A stretch of DNA of 26,353 bases from an uncultured Eubacteriales bacterium (GTDB lineage Bacteria; Bacillota; Clostridia; Oscillospirales; Oscillospiraceae), in assembly GCA_900552475.1 (NCBI GenBank), contig USAC01000022.1:1-26353 (forward strand), written 5' to 3'. The notes under the pieces are model-generated. The model saw only the letters and a list, made by a program, of their open reading frames with translations. It was not told the origin of the DNA and did no database searches. Below, piece after piece: positions 17,968 to 23,176 of the stretch. Position 1 is the stretch's first letter, and the number at the start of each line of letters is the position of its first letter. The translations under genes and the position numbers were made by a program.

Positions 17968-18132
17968 TCACCCGCGCGGGTTCGACTCCCCGGAGAGGTA
18001 CGCCTCCTCCGCCTGCTGCTGGCCCCAGATGAGCATCCCCTTCGCGCTGCCCACGTCGCCCTTTTCCAGCAGGTGCAGCGCATCCGTCACCGCATTGAAC
18101 AGAACCGTGTAGTATTGGGGCAAATTTTCCAT
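17968..18132 (-). CDS. Small conserved-looking protein, 54 aa
   Basis: A short gene that most ORF cut-offs would miss. The ATG at 18132 has an excellent ribosome binding site, GGGAGGAG, 7 bases upstream, and the frame runs 54 codons to TGA. The protein begins MENLPQYYTVLFNAVTDAL and continues with a helical, acidic segment containing SAKGMLIWGQQQAEEAYL; there is no signal peptide or membrane segment. The amphipathic helix pattern suggests a small helical-hairpin protein. I recall similar short proteins recurring in gut Clostridia but cannot name a family or function. A divergent gene of similar size lies across 144 bp of shared promoter DNA. Confidence 0.7.
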   Translation of the reverse strand: MENLPQYYTVLFNAVTDALHLLEKGDVGSAKGMLIWGQQQAEEAYLSGESNPRG

Positions 18133-18150
18133 TTTCAAGCTCCTCCCATT

Positions 18151-18179
18151 TTGTCATTTTTGTTTGGTTGTGTTATAAT
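18151..18179 (+). promoter_or_regulatory. Promoter of the YlcI-like gene and threonine-synthase-like gene
   Basis: TTGTCA at 18151-18156, a 17-base spacer and a perfect TATAAT at 18174-18179. Transcription would start near 18186, giving a leader of about 90 bases that contains two imperfect palindromes. Confidence 0.75.
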
Positions 18180-18183
18180 GCAA

Positions 18184-18212
18184 ATTGTAGCACAACTGTG
18201 CAACAAAATCCA
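18184..18212 (-). promoter_or_regulatory. Possible promoter of the 54-aa gene
   Basis: Minus strand TGGATT (18212-18207), 17-base spacer, TACAAT (18189-18184) with an extended TGC. The -35 is weak. The -10 overlaps the left arm of a palindrome at 18185-18206. Confidence 0.45.
18185..18206. promoter_or_regulatory. Palindromic operator candidate
   Basis: Two nine-base arms, TTGTAGCAC and GTGCAACAA, are inverted repeats with one mismatch around four central bases. The site covers the transcription start of the rightward promoter and the -10 of the leftward one, the position expected of an operator controlling both. A second imperfect repeat with nine-base arms is at 18239-18263. Confidence 0.5.
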
Positions 18213-18276
18213 GTACATTCCGCAACGCACATAAAATCATACAATTTGTCATATAAAATGTATGGCGAGGTGTATG

Positions 18277-18477
18277 ATGGATAAGTTCAGAATCCCCAAA
18301 ATTCCTATTTCCGTAAATAAATCCGTCCGGTTCCCTGTCACTATGGTGGACGAGGTCGAAGAGGCCATCCGCGGGCAGGACTGCACCTTCTCCGCCTTTG
18401 TGGTGAGTGCGGTGCGCTGGGCGCTGGATAACCTGAAAGAACAGGAAGAAGAGAAAAACAAAGGAGAACAGCCATGA
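18277..18477 (+). CDS. YlcI/YnfO-like small protein, probable ribbon-helix-helix
   Basis: A 66-aa basic-to-acidic protein with a short beta-like stretch KSVRFPVTMVDEVEEAI followed by two helices (CTFSAFVVSAVRWALDNL), the order expected of a ribbon-helix-helix DNA-binding fold. The pattern resembles short proteins annotated as YlcI/YnfO family. Three in-frame ATGs are possible; 18277 is chosen because GAGGTG lies 5-10 bases upstream, while 18274 would be too close. The stop overlaps the ATG of the threonine-synthase-like gene (ATGA), so the two are translationally coupled. It may regulate its own promoter through the nearby palindromes. DNA binding is inference. Confidence 0.75.
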   Translation: MDKFRIPKIPISVNKSVRFPVTMVDEVEEAIRGQDCTFSAFVVSAVRWALDNLKEQEEEKNKGEQP

Positions 18478-19715
18478 AAAACGTAAAATACGGCAAGTGC
18501 GTCCGCTGCGGCAAGACCTATGAGTCCGTGCCGACCCTGACGAACTGCACCTGCGGCGGCATCCTCGACATCGTCTATGACTACGGCTACATCAAGTCCG
18601 TCCTGTCGAAGGAGAAGCTCGCCGCGCGCGAAAACCGCTCCATGTGGCGCTACCGCGAGCTGCTCCCCGTGGAGGAGACGACGGCCGACACGCCCCTGCG
18701 CGTGGGCTGGAGCCCGCTGTACGACGAGCCGAAGCTCGCCGAGATGCTCGGCATCAAAAAGCTCTGGGTCAAGGACGACGGCCAGAACCCGACGGCCTCG
18801 CTCAAGGACCGCGCAAGCGCGATGGCCGTGGCGAAGGCGCTCGAGGCCGGGGCGGAGACGATTGCCTGCTCCTCGACGGGCAACGCCGCGAGCTCCCTCG
18901 CGGGCAACGCCGCGGCGGCGGGACTGAAGACCTACATCTTCGTCCCCGAGCGCGCGCCGAAGGGCAAGGTCGCGCAGCTGATGATCTTCGGCGCGAACGT
19001 CATCTCCGTCAAGGGCAACTACGAGGACACGTTCAAGATGTCTGCCGAGGCCATCGATAAATACGGCTGGTATAACCGCAACGCCGCTATCAACCCCTAC
19101 CTCTCCGAGGGCAAGAAGACCGTCGCCCTCGAGATTGCCGAGCAGCTCAACTGGGAGATGCCCGACTATCTGGCCATCTCCGTCGGCGACGGCTGCACCA
19201 TCGCGGGCGTGTGGAAGGGCTTCAAGGATCTCTACGCCATCGGCTTTATCGACAGGCTCCCCCGCCTGATCTCCGGCCAGTCGCTCGGTTGCTACCCGAT
19301 CAACCGCGCCATCCAGGAGAACAAGCCCTGGGAGCCGATGGAGGAGAACACGATCGCCGACTCCATCTCCGTCGGCGTGCCTCGCAACGCCGACAAGGCG
19401 CTCATGGCCATCCGTGAGTCAAACGGCATCGCCGTCAACGTCTCCGACGAGGAGATTCTCGCCGCGCAGCGCCTGCTCGGCCGCACCTGCGGCGTATTCG
19501 GCGAACCCGCGGGCGTCACGGGCGCGGCGGCGCTGAAGAAGGCCTGCGAGCAGGGGCTGATCCCCCACGACGCGACGGTCGTCTCCGTCGTGACCGGCAA
19601 CGGCCTGAAGGACGTTGCGAACGCCATCCGGTCCGCCGGTGAGCCGATCCACATCGAGCCGGATCTCGATCTGATGGTCGAGGAGTTCAAAAAGCGCGGC
19701 GTGACCGTGCAGTAA
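18474..19715 (+). CDS. Threonine synthase-like PLP enzyme
   Basis: A 413-aa fold-type II PLP enzyme. Residues 9-29 carry a small cysteine motif (CVRCGK then CTCGG) seen in one branch of threonine synthases, the PLP lysine is K111 in TASLKDRAS, STGNAAS lies at 134-140, and a serine/glycine region SVGDGCTIAGVW follows. It would convert O-phosphohomoserine to threonine or act as a related lyase. No homoserine kinase or dehydrogenase gene is nearby. It shares a promoter and a four-base overlap with a small RHH-like gene, and lies close to ygeW/ygeY and ssnA/ygfK. This suggests a catabolic role, such as acting on an aminoacrylate-forming substrate, but biosynthetic threonine synthase is the default. 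AAGGAG precedes the ATG. Confidence 0.87.
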   Translation: MKNVKYGKCVRCGKTYESVPTLTNCTCGGILDIVYDYGYIKSVLSKEKLAARENRSMWRYRELLPVEETTADTPLRVGWSPLYDEPKLAEMLGIKKLWVKDDGQNPTASLKDRASAMAVAKALEAGAETIACSSTGNAASSLAGNAAAAGLKTYIFVPERAPKGKVAQLMIFGANVISVKGNYEDTFKMSAEAIDKYGWYNRNAAINPYLSEGKKTVALEIAEQLNWEMPDYLAISVGDGCTIAGVWKGFKDLYAIGFIDRLPRLISGQSLGCYPINRAIQENKPWEPMEENTIADSISVGVPRNADKALMAIRESNGIAVNVSDEEILAAQRLLGRTCGVFGEPAGVTGAAALKKACEQGLIPHDATVVSVVTGNGLKDVANAIRSAGEPIHIEPDLDLMVEEFKKRGVTVQ

Positions 19716-19722
19716 CGCAGTG

Positions 19723-19769
19723 CGTCCCCCCGCCGGAAGTCCGCAAGACTTTTGACAGGGGGACGTTTT
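19723..19769 (+). terminator. Terminator after the threonine-synthase-like gene
   Basis: Outer arms CGTCCCCC (19723-19730) and GGGGGACG (19758-19765) with an inner AAGTC/GACTT helix, followed by TTTT. The right arm lies inside the spacer of the next promoter, so terminator and promoter overlap. Confidence 0.75.
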
Positions 19770-19780
19770 CTGTCTATAAT
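19752..19780 (+). promoter_or_regulatory. Perfect-consensus sigma-A promoter of the PPTase gene
   Basis: TTGACA at 19752-19757, exactly 17 bases, then TATAAT at 19775-19780. Both hexamers match the consensus fully. The start of transcription would be near 19787, about 21 bases before the TTG start codon. Confidence 0.85.
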
Positions 19781-19807
19781 GGGGAAAAACGAAGGGAGGG
19801 ACGCGCT

Positions 19808-20422
19808 TTGGACGGTCTTATGAAGCTGGAAATTCCCGGCGGCAAGCTCTGCCTGCTGCGGCTGGACGCGGTGGACGATGCACAGCTCGCGCGCTGGGAG
19901 ACATGGCTCGACCCGGAAAAGCGCGCCCGGATAGGCCGGCAGGACGCCCAGCACCGCAGACAGACCGTCTGCGCCGACGCCCTCGCGCGGCTGATGCTCG
20001 CGGGGCCGGGCGCCACTGCGCCGCAGGCGCTGCGCTTTGCGCGCTCGGCAAGCGGCAGGCCGTCGTGCCCCGTGCTCCCGCTCTCGTTCAGCCTGAGCCA
20101 CAGCGGCGGCTATGCCGCCTGCGCCGTCTCGGCGCGCCCGGTCGGCGTCGACCTCGAGGAAATCCGACCGCTGCGCCCGGCGCTGCTGGGGATCCTCAGC
20201 GAGGAGGAGCGCGCCTGGATGGGCGATGACGCCGCGCGCTTTGCGCAGCTCTGGACGGCCAAGGAAGCCATGCTCAAGTGCCGCGGTGCGGCGCTCGGAC
20301 GCCTGCGCCATCTGCCGCTCGCGATGACCCCGGACGGCCCTGCCGCGCAGCAGGGCGCGCTGCGCCTTTTCTTCCCGCCCGCGCCGGGGAGATACGCCCT
20401 CGCGCTGTGCATGGAGGAATAA
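19808..20422 (+). CDS. 4'-phosphopantetheinyl transferase (Sfp type)
   Basis: A 204-aa enzyme that transfers phosphopantetheine from coenzyme A to carrier proteins. SLSHSGGYA at 95-103, GVDLEE at 113-118 (metal ligands D115 and E117) and WTAKEAMLK at 149-157 (E153) are the three superfamily signatures. A TTG start at 19808 is chosen because GGGAGGG lies 8-14 bases upstream; the first ATG in frame, 12 bases later, is too far from it. Its own strong promoter makes it an independent unit. No carrier protein, polyketide or nonribosomal peptide gene is nearby, so its partner is elsewhere. It converges on the XRE regulator. Confidence 0.9.
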   Translation: MDGLMKLEIPGGKLCLLRLDAVDDAQLARWETWLDPEKRARIGRQDAQHRRQTVCADALARLMLAGPGATAPQALRFARSASGRPSCPVLPLSFSLSHSGGYAACAVSARPVGVDLEEIRPLRPALLGILSEEERAWMGDDAARFAQLWTAKEAMLKCRGAALGRLRHLPLAMTPDGPAAQQGALRLFFPPAPGRYALALCMEE

Positions 20423-20452
20423 AAAAAGCCGGGCCGGTCGAAACCGGCCCGG
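20421..20452 (-). terminator. Terminator of the XRE regulator gene
   Basis: A perfect 10-bp GC-rich stem (20429-20438 with 20443-20452), loop CGAA on the plus strand, followed on the minus strand by seven U (plus-strand A-run 20421-20427). It immediately abuts the PPTase stop codon and probably also shapes that gene's 3' end. Confidence 0.8.
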
Positions 20453-20470
20453 TGCCCCGGAGGGAGAGAA

Positions 20471-20494
20471 CCGCCCGATTCCCCAATCGGGCGG
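20471..20494. repeat. Perfect 10-bp inverted repeat
   Basis: CCGCCCGATT and its complement around CCCC, just downstream of the XRE gene. There is no U-run on either side, so it is more likely a palindromic repeat or mRNA 3' stabiliser than a terminator. Confidence 0.5.
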
Positions 20495-20507
20495 CGCTCA
20501 GGCGCTG

Positions 20508-20936
20508 CTAACGCTTCCAGGGGTAAGCAGCGGCGGGTGAACCGCCGGCACTTCCGAGAGAATGATTCTGTTCCCGCTCCGCCGCCGTCGCCAGCGTCAT
20601 GTCGTGCAGGACCTGCAGCAGGGCGCGCTGACGCTCCGACGGGAGCGCGCGGATCTCCGCGATCACCCGCCCCGCCGACTTGCACGGCACGCCCGGCACA
20701 AGCGGTTCGTCCAGCGTACCCGGCGGCAGGCTGGAGGCGCACCGCCCGAGCAGATAGTCCAGCGGCACATCGAAAAAGTCCGCCAGCGCCGTCAGCTTCT
20801 CGATGTCCGGGAAGTGCGCACTGTTTTCATAATTGGAGATGGTGCCGGCCGTGACGAAGAGGACCCTTGCCAGCGTCTCCTGCGTCAGACCTCTGTCCTG
20901 CCGTAGCTCCGCCAGTATTTCGCCAAACCGCGCCAT
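20508..20936 (-). CDS. XRE-family helix-turn-helix regulator
   Basis: A 142-aa DNA-binding protein. Residues 1 to about 65 are a Cro/CI-type helix-turn-helix (LAELRQDRGLTQETLARVL, then TAGTISNYE and LADFFDVPLDYLLG). The rest is a short helical segment that may mediate dimerisation. The C-terminal tail SAGGSPAAAYP is low complexity and is encoded across a small palindrome at 20531-20547. AGGAGG precedes the ATG at 20936. Directly repeated TGT(T)ACATTTT sequences flank a TATAAT in its own promoter, pointing to autoregulation. No toxin, phage or transporter gene is adjacent, so its regulon cannot be inferred. Confidence 0.9.
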   Translation of the reverse strand: MARFGEILAELRQDRGLTQETLARVLFVTAGTISNYENSAHFPDIEKLTALADFFDVPLDYLLGRCASSLPPGTLDEPLVPGVPCKSAGRVIAEIRALPSERQRALLQVLHDMTLATAAEREQNHSLGSAGGSPAAAYPWKR

Positions 20937-20961
20937 AATCCGACCTCCTTACCGCATGAGG

Positions 20962-20998
20962 TGTTACATTTTATTATACTGCATCCGTGTACATTTTT
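20962..20998 (-). promoter_or_regulatory. Promoter/operator region of the XRE gene
   Basis: TATAAT on the minus strand (20978-20973) has no good -35 at 17 bases. It lies between two direct repeats, TGTTACATTTT (20962-20972) and TGTACATTTTT (20988-20998). This layout fits an activator or autorepressor site. Confidence 0.45.
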
Positions 20999-21116
20999 CG
21001 TTAAAGTCACAGTTTTTCAATAGTTTTAACGGAATTTTTATGGATTTTATTAGATAAACTAAAATTTGTCCATCCCGCGTTTCTATCCTTCCCCATCCGC
21101 TGGGAATCATGCGCCG

Positions 21117-21158
21117 CGCCCGCTCCGTCACAACGTACAAGAAAGCGGGCGGTTTTTT
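21117..21158 (+). terminator. Terminator-like hairpin of unknown use
   Basis: Arms CGCCCGCT (21117-21124) and AGCGGGCG (21144-21151), a 19-base loop, and TTTTTT at 21153-21158. It lies in the 427-bp gap between the XRE gene and ssnA, upstream of the ssnA promoter, with no gene before it on this strand. It could end a short unannotated RNA. Confidence 0.4.
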
Positions 21159-21183
21159 CTCCCTGCGGCGGGGGAATTTTCTG

Positions 21184-21212
21184 TTGCAATCGCGGGCGGT
21201 TTCCTGTAAAAT
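21184..21212 (+). promoter_or_regulatory. Promoter of ssnA
   Basis: TTGCAA, a 17-base spacer and TAAAAT. Transcription would start near 21219, giving a leader of about 145 bases before the ssnA ATG, long enough for a regulatory RNA. Confidence 0.65.
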
Positions 21213-21218
21213 AAGAGA

Positions 21219-21331
21219 TACAATCAAATACCAGATTGGTAGCTGTAAGGAAGTGCTTCGCGCACGGGCTGCAACTATCACTCGACGTCGCTTGAGTGTT
21301 TCAAACCCGACCGGGGTTTGGAACATTTTTT
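21219..21331 (+). ncRNA. Structured ssnA leader, candidate cis-regulatory RNA
   Basis: The leader RNA shows ordered helices. UAGCUGUA (21240-21247) pairs with UGCAACUA (21270-21277) with one mismatch and one wobble, enclosing an AGGAA/GGGC internal loop and the hairpin GUGC/GCAC (21253-21265). CACUCGA pairs with UUGAGUG (21279-21285 with 21292-21298). A 13-bp terminator stem with a U-run ends the element. Architecture and location fit a riboswitch-like attenuator acting on ssnA. I recall a candidate RNA class named after ssnA from comparative genomics, but could not check membership; it does not match the guanine-riboswitch core. Confidence 0.6.
21296..21331 (+). terminator. Intrinsic terminator in the ssnA leader
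   Basis: A 13-bp RNA stem with two G-U wobbles (21296-21308 with 21314-21326), loop GACCG, then UUUUU (21327-21331). It ends 19 bases before the ribosome binding site of ssnA and shares three bases (21296-21298) with the preceding helix. Confidence 0.75.
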
Positions 21332-21363
21332 GTTATCCAAGCAGAGAAAAGGAGGAACTTTCT

Positions 21364-22707
21364 ATGAAACTCGTGACAAATGGCCGTCTGATTACCCGCG
21401 ACAGCGAAAACCGCGGCTATTATGAGCACGGCGCCGTGGCCTATGAGGGCAGCAAGATCGCCGCCGTCGGCGAGGAGAGCATCCTGCGCGCCAAGTACCC
21501 CGACGCCGAGGTCATCGACGCGCGTGGCGGCGTGATTATGCCCGCGTTTATCAACGCCCATACGCATATCTACTCCGCGCTCGCCCGCGGCCTCGCCATC
21601 GCCGGGAACAACCCGACGAACTTCTATGAGGTGCTCGACGGGACGTGGTGGGCCATCGACCGCCGGCTCACCATCGCCGGAACGCGCGCCTCGGCCGACG
21701 CGCTCTATATCGACTGCATCAAGCAGGGTGTGACCACGATCTTCGACCACCACGCCTCCTACGCCGAGATTCCGGGGAGCCTGTTCACCATCAGCGAGAG
21801 CGCCAAAAAGTTCGGCATCCGCAGCTGCCTGTGCTACGAGGTCTCCGACCGCGACGGCGAGGAGAAGTGCCTGCAGGCCATCAAGGAAAATGCCGACTTC
21901 ATCACCTACTGTCAGACGCACCACGACCCGATGCTCGCGGCGATGTTCGGCGGGCACGCGCTCTTCACCATCAGCGACAGGACCTTCGAGCGGATGGTCG
22001 AGGCCAACAACGGCCGCACGGGCTTCCACATCCACGTCTCCGAGGGCATGAACGACGTCTATGACTCCCTCCAGAACCACGGCCGCCGCCCCGTCCAGCG
22101 CCTGCAGGATCACGGCATCCTCGGCGAAAAGACGATCCTCGGACACTGCATCCACGTCAACGCTGCCGAGATGGAACTGATCGCCGAGACGGGCACGATG
22201 GTCGTCAACAACCCCGAGAGCAACATGGGCAACGCCGTCGGCATCTGTCCGGTCATCCAGCTGTACAAGCACGGGATCCTGCTTGGCATGGGCACCGACG
22301 CCTACACCAACGATATGCTCGAGTCGCTCAAGGTCGCCCTCTGCTCCCAGCGCAGCCAGAACTGCCTGCCGAACGTCGGCTGGTGCGAGGTCACGGACAT
22401 GCTCTTCAGGAACAACGCCAAGATCGGCGCGAAGTACTTCCCCGACCAGCTCGGCGTGCTCAAGCCCGGCGCGGCGGCGGACATCATCGTCATGGACTAT
22501 AAGCCCTTCACCCCGTTCTCCGACGAGAACATCGACGGGCACATGATCTTCGGCATGACTGGCCGCCAGTGCCAGACGACGATCGCCAACGGCAAGCTCC
22601 TCATGAAGGACCGCGAGCTCATCGGCATCGACGAGGAGGCCGAAAACGCCCACATCCTCGAGCAGGCGAAAAAACTCTGGGGCGATCTGAACCACCGGGT
22701 GTATTGA
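21364..22707 (+). CDS. ssnA: SsnA-type amidohydrolase
   Basis: A 447-aa metal-dependent hydrolase of the amidohydrolase superfamily (chlorohydrolase/aminohydrolase branch). Metal ligands H66 and H68 are in NAHTHIY, followed by histidines in FHIHVSEG and GHCIHV and the aspartate of GMGTDAYTND. Length and pattern match SsnA, found with ygfK and selenium-linked hydroxylases and implicated in anaerobic purine degradation as a deaminase or ring hydrolase. The ATG at 21364 follows AGGAGGA; a longer in-frame reading would run through the terminator in the leader and is rejected. A broken transposase gene starts one base after the stop, separating it from ygfK. Confidence 0.93.
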   Translation: MKLVTNGRLITRDSENRGYYEHGAVAYEGSKIAAVGEESILRAKYPDAEVIDARGGVIMPAFINAHTHIYSALARGLAIAGNNPTNFYEVLDGTWWAIDRRLTIAGTRASADALYIDCIKQGVTTIFDHHASYAEIPGSLFTISESAKKFGIRSCLCYEVSDRDGEEKCLQAIKENADFITYCQTHHDPMLAAMFGGHALFTISDRTFERMVEANNGRTGFHIHVSEGMNDVYDSLQNHGRRPVQRLQDHGILGEKTILGHCIHVNAAEMELIAETGTMVVNNPESNMGNAVGICPVIQLYKHGILLGMGTDAYTNDMLESLKVALCSQRSQNCLPNVGWCEVTDMLFRNNAKIGAKYFPDQLGVLKPGAAADIIVMDYKPFTPFSDENIDGHMIFGMTGRQCQTTIANGKLLMKDRELIGIDEEAENAHILEQAKKLWGDLNHRVY

Positions 22708-22708
22708 T

Positions 22709-23159
22709 GTGCGGATGGGCAGCCTGCCAAAGCGAAAGAATCCTCGTCTGAGGGCGCGGCAGTATACGCAGGGGTGGTTCTTTGTAACAATCTGCACGAG
22801 GGATCGCCTGCACTATCTTGGATCTGTCGTAGGGGGCGATGCCCACATCGCCCCGCACACCGCACTCTCAGAATACGGGAAACTTTCTGAACGGTATATC
22901 CGGCGCATACCGGGGAGCGACACCTATGTGATCATGCCCAACCACATACACATGATCGTTTCCATCGGTTCCTACAGCATCTCTTGGAAAATTGGTTCGT
23001 TCTTTTAAAACTCTGGTCTGCAAAGCCGCCGGAGAAAAAATCTGGCAGCGCGGCTATTACGACCGCATCATCCGCAATGAGGCGGACTATCTCCGCATTT
23101 GGCAATATATCGACCAAAACCCCGCCCACTGGGCGGAGGACGAATACTACCACGAATGA
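22709..23159 (+). pseudogene. REP-associated tyrosine transposase (RAYT/Y1 family), frameshifted
   Basis: The first part, in the frame starting GTG at 22709, reads PKRKNPRLRARQYTQGWFFVTICT..., then the catalytic HUH-like motif MPNHIHMIVSI, and stops at TAA about 23008. The rest continues in the +1 frame from near 22975: ASLGKLVRSFK, IWQRGYYDRIIRNEADYL, IWQYIDQNPAHWAEDEYY, ending in TGA at 23157-23159. These are the conserved N- and C-terminal parts of Y1 REP transposases. The usual linker after MPNHIH is short, so a small deletion probably caused the frameshift. The gene is inserted between ssnA and ygfK. The catalytic tyrosine could be among those in RGYYDR, but the protein is unlikely to be made intact. 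Confidence 0.85.
22829..22855. repeat. REP palindrome inside the transposase coding sequence
   Basis: GGGGCGATG (22833-22841), CCCA, CATCGCCCC (22846-22854), preceded by GTAG. The core matches the palindrome at 13751-13784 read on the minus strand. It encodes VVGGDAHIAP in the transposase frame without disrupting it. Confidence 0.75.
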
Positions 23160-23176
23160 CGACAGGAGGTTTTCCC

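Noticed and set aside
17971..17996. tRNA T-arm-like sequence GGGTTCGACTCCC
   Set aside because: No acceptor, D-arm or anticodon arm surrounds it, and it lies within the 54-aa coding sequence.
21219..21331. Guanine/adenine-type purine riboswitch before ssnA
   Set aside because: The three-way junction and conserved loop sequences of that class are not recognisable; the helices seen here are arranged differently.
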